A stretch of DNA of 64,000 nt from Cacajao melanocephalus. Lineage: Eukaryota; Chordata; Mammalia; Primates; Pitheciidae. The stretch is taken from the NCBI GenBank assembly GCA_963573385.1, contig CAUYLG010065585.1, forward strand, positions 79,558 through 143,557. The letters are read 5' to 3'. How positions within the stretch are numbered: position 1 is the stretch's first letter; each line of letters opens with the position of its first letter. The notes under the pieces were generated by a model. The model had not been told where the DNA came from and searched no databases. It saw nothing but the letters and a program-made list of their open reading frames with translations. This document shows positions 50,030 to 63,696 of this stretch, piece after piece. Made by a program: the position numbers and the translations under genes.

Positions 50030-50185
50030 GAGGCCTCTGGGCTTATTTCTTTTACCAGACTCGAGGGCCCCCAGGGTGGTACTGTGCCTTTTTCTTCTCA
50101 GGTGCCATAGTCCCTGGCACATAGTAGACATCTGTCCAGGGTTAGCAAATGAATAATTGGATGGGTGAATTAATGCTATTCTGAA
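50030..50185 (+). repeat. L2-like LINE 3' end
   Basis: 'gccatagtccctggcacata' and 'tagacatctgtccagggtta' followed by 'aatgaataattggatggg' resemble the L2 tail. Confidence 0.55.
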
Positions 50186-50239
50186 CAGTTTGCCTGAATG
50201 GCAAGAGAGTGGGCTGTGCAGGTGCATTGCTCTGTGTTC

Positions 50240-50400
50240 AGTTCCTGCCTGTGCTGCTTCCTGGGTGTGCCCTGAGCCTCATTGGTAAAAGCAGCACTTC
50301 CCTTGTGGAGGTCTCATGACCACTGCATTTGGGTGCATAGGTCAGTTAGTGCAGCACTTGGCACAGAGTAGGTGCTCCTTAATACAAGGTACTCACTGAC
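50240..50400 (+). repeat. MIR-like SINE fragment
   Basis: 'tgccctgagcctcattggta', 'cagcacttggcacagagtag' and 'gtgctccttaata' in sense. Confidence 0.65.
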
Positions 50401-50730
50401 AGGCCTTTCGTGTTAACTGGAATAGTAAGTGATGTGCCTAGAAAATAAACATTTTGGTTGTGGTCTCTTGCTTGTTACTGATTTCTGCAATAGTCTTCTG
50501 TCAAAGTAAGGATTGAAAAATGCACTCAGAAAGGGAACATCTTATGAAGTCTCTTGAATTGAGGAAAAGGGCTTGGACATCCTGTGTCTTTTGACTTCCC
50601 AGCTTCCCTTATGGTCTTATTAAAATATTCTAATTTTAAAAGACGGAGGAGGCCTTTTTTGTTGTTAGTTCTGGTTTTTGTTTTTATCTCAAAGAGGAAA
50701 GGCAGTGACATTGAACTTCAGGAAACCTTT

Positions 50731-51103
50731 TGATATGGTTAGGCTTTGCGTCCCCACCCAAATCTCATCTTGAATTGTAATCCCTATAATCCCATGTCAA
50801 GGGAGGGATCTGGTGGGAGGTGATTGGATCATGGAGGCCATGTCCTCCATGCTGTTCTCATGATAGTGAGTGAGTTCTCACAAGATCTGATGGCTTTATG
50901 CGTGATTGACAGCTCCTTCTTCACACACTTGCTCACTCTCTCCTGCTGCCGGGTAAGACCTGTTTCTTCCCCTTCTGCCATGATTCTGTGTTTCCTGAGG
51001 CCTCCCCAGCTGTGCAGAACTGTGAGTCAATTACACCTCTTTTCTGTATAAATTACCCAGTCTCAGGTAGTTCTTCATATCAGTGTGAGAATGAACTAAT
51101 ATA
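50731..51103 (+). mobile_element. MaLR solo LTR (MST/THE1-like) with 5-bp duplication
   Basis: Begins 'tgatatggttaggctttgcg' and runs through 'caccaaatctcatcttg' type sequence, 'gtgatagtgagtgagttctc' and 'aattacccagtctcaggtag' to 'gaatgaactaatata'. It is complete end to end with no internal region, which fits recombination between the two LTRs of a provirus-like element. Flanking 'ccttt' occurs at 50,726-50,730 and 51,104-51,108, the expected 5-bp target duplication. Confidence 0.93.
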
Positions 51104-52084
51104 CCTTTTCTGTGCTTGATTTTTAAAAATTAGATATTTCCTCTCATAATTATCTTTTTGTTTTTTTGGTTTTCTACAGAGTAAAGAAATAGTGAATTCA
51201 CAGAAAATAGAAACACAGACTGTTCCTTCTTGGGGATGTGGTACTTGACCGTTACCTGTCTCTGTATACTTTTTGCTCATTCCCCAGGTGATTTCTTCTA
51301 CATCACTCTCTGTAGGTGGCTTTTAAATTTACCTTAAAAAACAAACAAAAAAGCCAGGGCGACATTTGTTGGTACTTCACAGATTTTGACTTTTCAAGGC
51401 CATTACTGAGAGTTTGTTTATTTCTGTGACTACTATGCCTGCAATTTGAGGAATATGCTGTATATATGTTAGGGGGTTGGTCAGCTTCATTTATTTATTA
51501 GTTAATTTATTCATACATTGACTCACTCAGTATTTACTGAGCTTTGTGAGATCAGGGACCACATCTTCATCTTGTACTAACTGCAGAGCCTGGCACTCAG
51601 AAGATACCCAGGAAGTATTTGAAAGATGAATGAAAAAATAGATCAAACAGATGAAAGTCAGTTGAACTCAGAAAGTCTTGATAGAAAGACCTATTGAGTG
51701 TGTGTGTGTGTCGAATCTCACCTTCTGCTGATGACAAGGACAATTTAAGAGGTCTAAGACACGTTCATAAGAAATCATCAACCCTTTAGAGTTGACAGGG
51801 TGGTGCTTGGGAATAAGGGGAATGAAAAAGGATTTCGGATTTTGGTGAGGCCAAAATATGATCCTTGAGTAGTTAAAAAAATATGTATTTTATTGAGCCA
51901 TTTGTAAGTAAGGAGAAGGCATGGCTTTATTTCGGCTGTCAAGGAGGAGTAATACTTACATAGGTGGAGAGAATCAGTGAAGGTGTTTCTCTGGCAGTAC
52001 AAATATTGAAGAGAACTGTCAATACGTAGCCATGAAAGACACCTTGAGGAGTGGTGAGGGGAATTTGGAATAGTGAACTTTTAA
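51104..52084. other. Mostly unique, with an L2 tail
   Basis: About 51,540-51,640 is L2-like ('gatcagggaccacatcttca', 'gcctggcactcagaagatac'). Otherwise no gene or repeat recognised. Confidence 0.4.
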
Positions 52085-52975
52085 AATAAGACTGAAGGAC
52101 TCAAATGGAAATTTCTCCAAAGAAGATACATAAATGGACCACAGGCGCATACATAAATGGACCATAAGTGCATAAAAAGATGCTCAACATTACCCGTCAC
52201 TAGGAAAATGCAAATCAAAACCACAGTGAGCTACCCCTTCATGCCCCTTAGGATGGCCATTATCACAAAAAGAGAAAATAGCAGTGTTTGGTGAGGAGGT
52301 GGGAGAATAGGAACCCTGTGCACCGCTGGTGGGAATGTAAAATGGTGCAGCCACTGTGCAAAACAATACAGTGGCTCCTCAAAGACTTACATAGAGCATA
52401 ACCATACGATTCAGAAATTCCACTTCTGGGCATCTACCCCAAAGAACTGAAAGCAGGGTCACGGTGTTGTCCAACCATAGCAGCACTGTTCACAAGAGCC
52501 AAGGGGTAGAAGTACCCCAAGTGCTCATTGACAGATGAGTGGATGAGTAAGACGCAGTGCATACATATAATGGAATATTTCTCAGCCTTAAAAAAGAGGA
52601 AATTCTGATCCATGATTCAACACAGATGAATCTTGACAACATGATGCTAAGTGAAATATGCCAGTCACACAAGGACAAGTACTATAGGATTCCACTCAGT
52701 GCGAGGTGTCTAGAGTGGTTAAGTTCAAGAAGACACAAAGCAGCATGGTGGGTGCCAGGGCCTAGGGAAGGGAGACTGGGAGTCTGTGTTGAATGGGTTC
52801 AGAGGGTCAGTTTGGGAAGATAAAAAATTTCTGGAGAGGGAGATGGATGACGGAGATTGATGATTAACAGTGAATATGCGTAATACCACTGAACCATGGG
52901 CTTAAAATTGTTAAAATGGTAACTTTTATATTATGCATACTTTGCCACATTACGAGAATAAAAAACAAAACCTAG
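52085..52975 (+). mobile_element. L1M (MB-like) LINE 3' end
   Basis: Sense 3' end: 'aatgcaaatcaaaaccacag', 'aatggtgcagccactgtgca', 'atatgccagtcacacaagga' and 'ggcttaaaattgttaaaatg', then an A-rich tail. A local direct repeat 'acataaatggacca' lies at about 52,127 and 52,150. Confidence 0.88.
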
Positions 52976-53169
52976 AAGAAATGGGAATGGAACCCATTTC
53001 CTCCAATTCTAAGCCATGTTGCATCAGGGTGTCAGATGGGTAGGTTTGGAGGGGAGAAAGGAGTTGATTTAATGAGTGACTTCTTGTTCTGTCACTGTAT
53101 TTGCTCATCGAATCTGCACGAATCTAGTGAGATACGTATGAATTATTATCCCTATGTAACAGTAGAGAA

Positions 53170-53305
53170 TGATTCTTTTTTTTTTTTTTGCATTTTGTTT
53201 ATGCTTTTGGTGTCATATCTGTGAAACCTTTGCCTAACCCAAGATCATGAAGATTTTGCTCCTATGTTTTCCTCTGGGTTTTATTTGCAAATCTTTGATG
53301 TAAAG
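53170..53305 (-). mobile_element. Short L1 fragment, antisense
   Basis: After an oligo-T, 'gcttttggtgtcatatctgt' and 'tcatgaagattttgctccta' match antisense L1 ORF2. Confidence 0.75.
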
Positions 53306-53500
53306 GTCCACACAGTAAGTATTTTGAGCTTTGCCAGCCGCATATGGTTTCTGTCGCATATTCGTCTCTGGTTTTGTTTTGTTTTGTTTTACAAGCTGTA
53401 AAAAATGTAAAAACTGTTCTTAGCTCTCAGGCCACACAAAAACAGGCGGTGGCCAGATTTGGCCCCTGGGCTGGATCTGCTGTGCCTGCTGCTTCAAGAT
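53306..53500 (+). repeat. hAT-type MER DNA transposon fragment
   Basis: 'aaggtccacacagtaagtat', 'tttgagctttgccagccgca' and 'gtggccagatttggcccctg' are landmarks of a common non-autonomous mammalian transposon. I cannot name the family with certainty. A (GTTTT)3 run sits inside at about 53,373. Confidence 0.6.
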
Positions 53501-54001
53501 GCTTCAGGATGCTCCTGGGGAAGGCGAGGTCCTTTAGTCCAAGGGAAACCGGGTTGGATTTTTTGTTGCTATGGTTACTGTGGGTGCCCCCCAGGCTCCA
53601 CATTCCTCTGGTGTTGCCCTGTACTCGCAGCTGCAGAGAAGCTATAATGTTCTCCTTCCATTCCCAGCCCTCCTGCGTGCAGTGCCACCCCCATGGCTGA
53701 GGTCTTCTCATACCTCTGTTCCTCACCTCTCACTGGGTGCCACTGGGCCCCAGCAGGAGCACATGGGCACTCCCCGCTGTGCAGCACCCCGCCTCTCCTG
53801 GAGGGCCTTGTTGCCCTGTGAACTCATCTCTTGGATGGGTTCAGGGAAACATCCTGACTGTGGGGTTTGTCAGCTTTTACTCACTGTCAGCCCAAGTGGC
53901 TCTACCTTCTGGATGGAAGCACTCCGCCCTGCCTGTCACCTCATCTTATGTTGAAATGATGCTCATAGAAATGTGTTTTTCTCTCTAAAATGCTGTATCT
54001 A
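53501..54001. other. Unique sequence, no gene seen
   Basis: Overlapping frames of 62-127 codons on both strands carry no domain and no exon-like borders. Confidence 0.4.
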
Positions 54002-54305
<304 letters not shown>

Positions 54306-54527
54306 AATGCCATATTTAACCACAGGGAAGCTGTGGAAGCCCTTTCCATTCCCACGTACAGACTGAGAATTGTGTAGACTCTAGGTCATCACAGGAAGAT
54401 GGCACCCACCGGGGGCGTGAGTCGGCCAATGCTGATGACTTGGCTAGGTGGGATTATCTTCAGACTCTTCCTACGTGAAGCCACCTGCCTCCTGGTGGAT
54501 TAAACTCGGGAGTACTAACGTGTGTGT

Positions 54528-54552
54528 TTTGTTTTGTTTTGTTTTGTTTTAA
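54528..54552 (+). repeat. (GTTTT)n microsatellite
   Basis: About five GTTTT units. No Alu adjoins it, so it is a free-standing short repeat. Confidence 0.9.
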
Positions 54553-54561
54553 CGTTTTTAG

Positions 54562-54705
<144 letters not shown>

Positions 54706-54809
54706 TAAATGTCTTACTGCTGCGCAGCAGTGTTGTTCTACAGCTTCACCAGTGCTGCGTCTGGAATCCTGACCTCAGCGTGTTTTTGTCCTGCCTCCTG
54801 TTGGATCCG

Positions 54810-54960
54810 GGCCATTGGGCTGAGTTGCTTAGCCTCTCTGGGCTGTAGGTTTTTCATTAGGAAGCCAGGTGTTATCTGAGAACTGCCTCTTGGTGGCCGT
54901 GAGTGAATGGGCTTTATACGTCATAGTGTGCCATGATGATAATGCTGATGGTTGTAAGGT
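54810..54960 (+). repeat. MIR-like SINE fragment
   Basis: 'gagttgcttagcctctctgg' and 'gctgtaggtttttcattagg' recall the MIR core in sense, diverged. Confidence 0.5.
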
Positions 54961-54962
54961 TC

Positions 54963-54963
<1 letters not shown>

Positions 54964-55000
<37 letters not shown>
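54964..55000 (+). repeat. (TG)n microsatellite
   Basis: About 18 uninterrupted TG units, probably polymorphic. Confidence 0.97.
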
Positions 55001-55002
<2 letters not shown>

Positions 55003-55689
55003 CTCACTGCGCACACACATTTCCCACTCAGCCTAGCCTGGCTCAATTCTGGCTTGCTTCTCCTGTTAGCGGGGGGCTCAGTGGAGAACACACGTCTCAG
55101 GGACCCCAGGACAAGTCCAGCATCTCTTCAGCATCACTCCTGGCATCCCCGTAAGAGGTACTTGGTGGAGCTCCCAGCCATCTGGGCATCAGGTCATTTC
55201 TGCCCAGGAGGCCCTTCTCATACAGAGGCTTTCTCTCCTGCTTGCTTTCCAGACCTAGTCTTCCTTCAGGGAGAAAGAAATTGGACAGTTTGTACACTTG
55301 AAACCCAGAAGTGGCAAGAGATACTAAGGGTATTATTTTCTGAGGTAAGAGAATGACAGTTTCTCATCCAAAATTTTGCCCTCTGATGAAGTTGGCATCG
55401 TGGAGTATGGAAGCTGGGATGGAGCGCCTGCCAGCTGGAGACCCTCTGTGGCTCCCATTCCTACTACAGTGCCTGCAGCATTGGGGAAGCAGGTGCTCTT
55501 CATGTCCGAGCTCTTCCCGGTGTTCCTGTCCAGCTGGGCCTTGCCTATTGGAGTAGGGAGAACTGGGTGGGTATTATTTAAACGCTTACCTGTCCATCCT
55601 CAGATGGGGCGCTGGGGGCATCCCATGCAGCCCCTGCTCCTCCAGTGGGCCCTGTGTGCTGCAGCGTGAGATAGAGGCATGTCATTGTC
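55001..55689. other. Unique sequence, no gene seen
   Basis: The 129-codon frame (54,967-55,356) begins in the TG repeat and has no recognised domain. Nothing supports an exon. Confidence 0.4.
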
Positions 55690-56110
55690 CATGTTAATGT
55701 TGACATAAAATCCCTTTAAAATGATACAGCTGTAAATAATAAGTGTGGTTTTAGTTTATAGGAAAGACTGTTTTTCTTCCCAGCCATTGGAGAATGCCTT
55801 CAGCAAGAATTAATGGTTTAGCTGGGCCTTTTAGCATCACATTTCATCATCCATCACTTTTTCAATCCTCGGAGTAAGAGCCTTTGCTGCCAAGACTCGC
55901 CTCTGTTTTGAATTTGTATAAAGCATTAACGCACTTGCCCCTGGGGAAGCTTGGCCAGGATGGCTGCTGAGGGTAGAGTATTTCAGGCCCTTTCTGAGCA
56001 TTAGAGTCGCTCCATCATGAGCCTGTTGTGTGTTTCTTTCTCATCTCTTCATCTCCTGCTGCCATTGCCCATATAAATAATTTTTGAAAGCAGCACAGGT
56101 TGTCACTGAG
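55690..56110. promoter_or_regulatory. Candidate conserved non-coding element
   Basis: Repeat-free AT-rich block with 'atgatacagctgtaaataat' (E-box next to TAAA/TAAT), 'aagaattaatggtttagctg' and 'catataaataatttttgaaa'. The even texture and transcription-factor-like cores resemble deeply conserved enhancers. Conservation is not measurable here. Confidence 0.3.
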
Positions 56111-56545
56111 TTCGTCTTTCTTTTCCCCTTATTGATATCTGGCTTTCACGTCACGGCCCCTACAGTTCTAAATGACAATTGAAGATGAGAAAAATGCTGC
56201 TGTGTGGTTTGCTGCACACAGAGGTTTGGAGGCGTGGGTGGTCAGCTGAAGCACTGTGTGGATTCTGCCCCCCAACCTGTGGCCCTTGCTCCCTTTTTTT
56301 TTGGTCTCTGTGGTTCTTTGCCCTGCTCTTGGGATTGAGATTTGATGTCTTCTAATTCTCCTTTTCTGTTATTCCTAAGTCTAAGTGGTCCCCAAGCCCT
56401 GTGGATTGGACCTCTGAGATGTCTCTGCAATTCACTGCGTGCTTTGTCACCGTAGAGAGAGCTGCTCGGCCGGTCTTTCTGCTGACAGACTTGCTCCGTG
56501 TCATCCTTTTAGTGCGCACGTGCCCATGCCACTGCCCTGGTACAT
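56111..56545. other. Unique sequence, no gene seen
   Basis: No repeat family or exon recognised. Confidence 0.4.
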
Positions 56546-56745
56546 ACTTTCCCAGTGCTGATGAGATAAAGTCCAGAGTCCCTCCTATGACATCCATGGT
56601 GCTTAAAGATATGGCCCAGATCTTCCCCTTCAGTCCCTTTGCCCCAATCCCACACTTCATGTACAGTGCACTTGATTCTCGCCATTGCTGGGATATGTGC
56701 AGATGGTTTATACCAGTGAGCTTTTTCTAACACTGTTCTCTCTCT
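56546..56745 (+). repeat. L2-like LINE fragment
   Basis: 'gagataaagtccagagtccc' and 'gatatggcccagatcttccc' match the L2 3' region in sense. Confidence 0.65.
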
Positions 56746-57039
56746 TAAATGAAGATTCTTTATTTAACCTTTTGGAAAATGCCTGTTTGACCTTGATGAC
56801 CCATGGTACCATGTTTGTAAAATTCTTCTGAGTGTGACTAGGCAGAGTGGCTTAGCCTTTCTGTGGGTCCCTTGACGTTACTTGCACTTCTAGTAATGCA
56901 CTTTCCAAAGTTTCAGGTGCTATATAAAGAGATCACTGGGTTAAGAGACAAATGGAGCACAATTCCTGTCTTACACTAGCCTGACATAAGCTAATCAGTC
57001 AGAAATAAAAGCGAATGGAAACCAGAAACTATGTAGAGA
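56746..57039. other. Unique sequence, no gene seen
   Basis: No repeat or gene recognised. Confidence 0.35.
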
Positions 57040-57671
57040 AGTGATGAACCCAATAAGTAGTAAATAAGTGAATAAATAGAAAATATTTGTTTCCTTCATT
57101 TTAAAAATTTCTTTACAAGACTAATTGACTACTTAAAGAATAAATAAGAACATTTAATTCTGTAGTGTACAGCATATATACAAATAAAATACGTAACAAA
57201 ATAGCGACACAAAGAACAGATGGGAGAATAGAAGTTCTTGTGTTATATGCAAATTGTAGAATATTATTTGAAATTAGGATGTGATAAGCTAAAGATACAC
57301 GTAAACTCTGGAGCAACCCACTTAAGGAATGGATGGTAAGCCAGAAGAGATAAAATGGAATATTTAAAAAATACTTAATCCAAAAAAAGGGGAAGAGGCA
57401 CTAAGAAAGGAGGAGAAAAGAACAAGGAACATCTAGTCAAATAGGAAACAGATGGCAATGTGGTAGACTCAACTCTGCTGTATCCAGAGTTACACTAAAT
57501 GTGAATAGATTTAATACCACCTTTAAAAATGGAGGTTGTCAAACTGTGTAAGTTAGATGCTAACTACCTTTTTATAAGAAATTGACATTATGCATAATTT
57601 AAAAACAAAAAGATGACAGAAAAGACATATGTAAATACAAATAATTAGACCAGTATCTCTACCAAAAGTTT

Positions 57672-57765
57672 AAAAAATAAGCCAGTTGTGTTGCTGTGCA
57701 CCTGTAGTTTTAGCTCCTTGGGAGGTGAGGCAGGAAGATCACTTGAGCCCAGGAGTGATTTGATT
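57672..57765 (+). mobile_element. Alu fragment
   Basis: A short sense Alu piece ('gtgcacctgtagttttagct', 'gaagatcacttgagcccagg') within the L1M. Confidence 0.75.
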
Positions 57766-58077
57766 TGGGTATCTTAATATGAATTAGATTTCCAAGAGAA
57801 AAACAGGACAATTTTTAATGACAGTAGAATCAAGTCATCAAACGTACGTAATGATCAAATGAAACTATATTTACAAATATAGCTTCAAAAGAAAACTGAC
57901 ATACTGAAGGGAGAAATTGACAGCCCCACCATTATACTTAAAAATTTCAACATTTATCTCTCAGTGTTTGGTAAAATAAGTAGATAAAACTTTTAGTAAA
58001 AATATAGAAAACTTGGAGAATTCTTTTAATCAGTGGACAGTTCTTTCAATTAGCTCCACCTACTGTGTGTGTGTGTA

Positions 58078-58320
58078 TTTTTTTTGGGCAGTGGATATAG
58101 AATCTCGCTCCATTGCCCAGGCGAGAGTGCACTGGTACCATTACAGCTTACTGTAACCTCAAACTCCTGGGCTCAAGTGATCTTCCTGCCTCACCTCCCA
58201 AGGAGCTAAAACTACAGGTGCACAGCACCACAGCTGGCTTATTTTTTAAACTTTTGGTAGAGATAATAGTCTCAAACTCCTGGCCTCAAGCAATCCTCCT
58301 GCTTCAGCCACCCAGAGTGC
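58078..58320 (-). mobile_element. Old partial Alu (AluJ-like), minus strand
   Basis: Antisense Alu with AluJ-type 'tgtaacctcaaactcctggg'. Several short deletions are present and its right edge is truncated. Confidence 0.9.
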
Positions 58321-58693
58321 CTAGTTGATATTTATAAAACAGTAAATGTTTATATTAGAAAAGGTAAATAGCTTAAAATCAGTAATATAGCTTCTTTCTA
58401 AGACAAAGAAGAGCAAAATGTACCTAGAGTAAGCAGAAGAAATAATTGAGAGTGGATATCAGTGATACAGAGTATGAACGAATAAATTCATCAAGTCGGT
58501 GAAACCAATAGTTGGTTCTCTGAAAAGATTAATGATAAAATAAATAAATTGTAACCAGGGTGGTCAGAAAAAAATGTGGAAACACAAATAACCAATATTG
58601 AGAATGAAAGAGGTGGCATTACTACTAATTACACAGACATTAAAAGATTAATAACATAATATGAAAAATCATAAAACATACAAAACGTTGAAA

Positions 58694-58850
58694 AAAATTA
58701 GCTGGGTATCATGGGACATCCCTAGAGTCCTAGGTATTCAGGAAGCTGAGGCAGGAAGATCCCTTGAGTGAGCTATAATTGTGCCACTGCACTCTAGCCT
58801 GGGTGGCAGAGAAAGAACCTGTCTCTTAAAAAAAAAAAAAAAAAAAATAT
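58694..58850 (+). mobile_element. Alu right-arm fragment with A tail
   Basis: Sense right-arm-like Alu ('aaattagctgggtatcatgg' to 'gcactctagcctgggtggca') ending in an A run. It lies directly before another Alu. Confidence 0.88.
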
Positions 58851-59145
58851 GGCCAGGCACAGTGGCACACGCCTGTAAACCTAGCACTTTAGAAGGCCAA
58901 GGCGGGCAGATGACCTGAGGTCAGGAGTTTCAGACCAGCCTGGCCAACATAGTGAAACCCTGTCTCTAGTAAACATACAAAAATTAACCAGGGTTGTGGT
59001 GCATGCCTGTAATCCCAGCCACTCAGAAGGCCGAGGGAAGAGAATCGCTTGAACCCAGGAGGCAGAGATTGCAGTGAGCCAAGATTGTGCTGCTGCACTC
59101 CAGCCTGAGTGACACAGCAAGACTCTGTCTCAAAAAAAAAAAAAA
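58851..59145 (+). mobile_element. Alu element, plus strand
   Basis: Complete sense Alu beginning 'ggccaggcacagtggcacac' and ending in (A)13. It seems to have landed in the A tail of the preceding Alu fragment. Confidence 0.97.
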
Positions 59146-60095
59146 GACACAAATTACTAACATTGACACAAGAAGAAACAGAAAACATAGTCACATATCA
59201 GTTAAAGATTTTGAATTCTTAATTAAAAACTTCCCACAAAGCAAACTTTAGGCCCAGTTGGCTCCACTCTGAAATATATAAAGCTTTTTAAAGAAAGAAG
59301 TAATATCACCTTTACAAAAACTTTTTCAGAAAATAAGCAAGGAGGAAATACTTCGCAACAACCCAGAGACGTTATGAGAAATAATAAATATTGTAGACCA
59401 ATAACCTCATGTGAAATATGAAAAGAAAAAAATCAAATCAACTTCAGTGATATATGAGAGACAAAACAGCATGAACAATTCAGGTTTTACTCAGAAATAT
59501 GAGTCCTTTTACCACTGAAAAATCAGTCATTAGAATTTATCTTGTTAGGAAAATAAAGGAGAAAAATAATATGATTATATCAGTTGATGGAGAAACATCA
59601 TTTGACAAAAGTCAACATTTAATTATGACAGAAGCGCTCAGTACACTAGGATTAGAGGATAACTTCCTCAGTCTGACAAAGGCTATCTACAAAAAAATCC
59701 CCCAGAGTTGATGTTATACTTAGAGGTGAAAGTCTGATCACTTTTTCTCTAAGAATAGGAATAAGGCACATTTCCACTGTATTCATTATTTTTTTCTGGC
59801 AGTCCTAATCAGAGTAATAAGGGATGAAAATAAATAAAGGCATTAAAATAAGAAATGGAGAAGTACAATTCTTATTATTCACGTCTGTCTTTGTATGGTA
59901 CATATGATTATGTATATAAATATCCTAAGAGAAATCTGCCACACTGAAGAAATTATTAGAAATAATAAGTCAATTTAGCAAGATTGCAGGGTGATACTCA
60001 GTATTTAAAAATAACTTTCCTACAAATCTTATTCCTACCTAGAAAATGACAAAATGTGATACAGAGAAGTTAAAGACTTAAATAATTAGAGAGGT

Positions 60096-60410
<315 letters not shown>

Positions 60411-61792
60411 TTAGTGAGTGAATGAATTAGTTTTTCTTAAGGTACTGGTTTCCCCCAAACTGATATAAGTTTAATGCAATTCCAATCAAAATCATGGCAG
60501 GATTATTTTAGTGAAAGTATAAAATTATTTTGAAATGGAACAGACCTAGAATAGACTAATAACTTGACAAAAAAGAACAAAGTTGGAGGACTAACACTGT
60601 ATGATTTTAAGACAACGTAAAGCTATAGTAATCAAGAGAGTATGTTGTTGGTATAAAGACAAAGAGATCAGTGGACCTTAGCAGTCCAGAAATAGATCCA
60701 GTTATATCTCATCAGTTGATTTTTAACAAGATGCAAAACTAATTTCATGGGGAAAGAAAAGTCTTTAACAAATTATGCAGGGACAACTGGATGTCTCTGT
60801 AGGGGAATAAAAACCTTTACCCATACATCACATCATGCCGAAGAATTCCTTGGAGATGAATTTTAGGCCTAAATGTAAAAACTCTAACTGCAAGCCTTCT
60901 CACAGAAAATGTGGCAGAGTATCTTCTTGATTTGAGGGCAAAGATTTCTTAGATGGGGCCAGAAACTACTAACCATAAAACAAAGAGTTGATAGGATGAA
61001 TTTTATCAAAATTAAAAACTTCAGCTCGTTAAAACGCAGATTACATTCTAAGATAAAAAAAATTGTAAATTTATTGATCAAGTTGTACAATTCTAAAAAG
61101 ATGAAAAATAGGCAGAAGATTTGAACAGATTTTTCTCAAATGACCTGTAATCTCCGAAAAGTGATCAAAATTATTAATCATTAGAGAAATGCAAACTAAA
61201 GCTGCAATTAGGTGCTGCTGTATACCCACTAGAATGGCCAAGGTTAAAAAGCAGAACACCACGTGTCAGGAAGAACGTGCAACAACTGGGATCCACATTA
61301 ACCGCTTCTGGGAGTGTAGAATGGTGCAGCCACTTTAGAAATCAGTCAGGCCCTTCCTCATGAATTAAACATACTCCTCCCCAGTGATCCAGCACTTTCA
61401 TTCTTAGATATTTTCTCAAGAGAAATAAAAGTCCATGTCCACAAGAAGACTCTTGCAGGTATTTTCTTAACAGCTTTATTTCTGATAACTCCAAACTGGA
61501 AACAACCCCAAATGCCCATCAACAGGTAAATGAATAAACAATGTGGGGTGCCTCCCACCCAATGGAATTTTACTCCTCAGAAATAAAAGCTACTGGTACA
61601 CTCGGTAGCATGGGGTCAGTGCGAAGTCATGATGCTGGTCAGAGGAACTGAGTCATAAAAGACTCCGTATGTGACTCCATGTATACACTTTTCTAGAACA
61701 GGAAAACCTGTTTTATGATAAAAGAAATCTAACCAGTGGTTGACTCTGGGTTAAGGTAGGGTAGGGCAGGAATTAGCTGGGAAGGGATTAAG

Positions 61793-61895
61793 GTTAGCAA
61801 CTGTCTGGTTTCCTGGGATTTTCCAGATTTTAGCTCAAATTCCCTCACCCTGGGAAAGTCCTCAGTACAAACCAGGACAGTTGGTCACCCTAAAG
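61793..61895. mobile_element. Small inverted-repeat DNA transposon in L1M
   Basis: About 100 bp whose ends are inverted: 'ggttagcaactgtctggttt' at the left and, on the other strand from the right, 'gggtgaccaactgtcctggt'. It interrupts the L1M 3' region. It resembles a known palindromic mammalian MER element, but I cannot name it with certainty. Confidence 0.7.
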
Positions 61896-62046
61896 GGAAG
61901 AGAATATCTTTCTGACTTGATGAAATGTTGCATATATTGATAGGGGTATGGGTTATAGGGTTGTAGACAAATGTAAAAACCAATCAGACTAGTATACATT
62001 TCAGATTTGTGTATTTCATTGTGTGTAAATTATAACCTTGATTTAA

Positions 62047-62689
<643 letters not shown>

Positions 62690-62879
62690 ATCTGTTTTTC
62701 TTAATAGGGACCTGTGTAAATTGCAAGGCCTGGAATACAGCAGAATTAGTATGCGTTTTCGGCACTTGGCCTTTGCAGTTTATTGAAGTTACGTGATGCC
62801 TGGTGTATTATGAATTCATTACTTTTCACTTTGCTCAGAGGTGAAGATTTTTCCTCTGGCATCACGCCATGTTAGAGTT

Positions 62880-63010
62880 ATATGCATCCCCAGAGGTGGC
62901 CCATTTCAACACATTTGCATCACAAACGAGGCCCAGAGAGTTTTCTGATTTGCTGAGGTTCACACAGCTTGCAGGTGACAGGGCTGTCATCTAGATGTCC
63001 TGGCTTCCAG
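62880..63010 (-). repeat. MIR-like SINE fragment, antisense
   Basis: 'aacgaggcccagagagtttt', 'gctgaggttcacacagcttg' and 'gatgtcctggcttccaggcc' match a reverse-complement MIR. Confidence 0.7.
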
Positions 63011-63696
63011 GCCACTGCAGCATGGACAATGACTTGCATGTCAGTGCGAGCCTGCACAGAGATTCAGACTAATTTTAGTGCAAATAGAAGCCAAGTATAT
63101 GTTAAAAAACTACTTTACTGGGGGCATAACTTGGATCATATATTGTGTCGTGAAACCAAAATACAAATGGTTGTGAGTTATTTACTCCCGGGGTGGTCTG
63201 TGTGTCTGCTCCTCTCATTGATAGTGATAATTTCTGCAGTTTGTCTTACTGGCATTTTTTTAAATGATGGTTTTCTACAAGAGAACGTGGGAAGGAAGAG
63301 CAATCCTATTTATTCACAGCCTGCTAGATTCCCGGGCGTGCCCTGGAGGTTGTGTCGGCATTCCGTGCACACTCCCGAGAGCCCTCTGAGGTTGGCATTC
63401 CTGACTGGGGATGCCAAATACCTCACCTTGCCTTGTGCATTCATGAGTGGAAGAGAGGCAGTCTGAAGTGTGGCCTTGTTGGCGCTCAGACCAAAGCTTG
63501 CCGCCACGCTTGCTCTGACCTGGGAGTCTGGTGTCCCGGGCTCTGGTGTCTGCTCTGCCCCGACACCCTTTGTAGGAGCCCTATGTTTGGAGGAGTGAGT
63601 TTCTCTGTCCCAGCTTTGTCCCTGCCCTCCGTGGGGCAAGAGTGAGCCTCTCAGCTCTGCTCACCTCACCAGGGCGATAAGAGAATCCATTTAAAT
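63011..63696. other. Unique sequence, no gene seen
   Basis: The 165-codon frame (62,969-63,466) begins in the MIR and shows no recognised domain. A hydrophobic run near its middle is not enough to call a gene. Confidence 0.4.

Noticed and set aside
62969..63466. 165-codon plus-strand frame with a hydrophobic stretch
   Set aside because: It starts inside an antisense MIR and has no recognisable domain or exon context; a chance frame is more likely.
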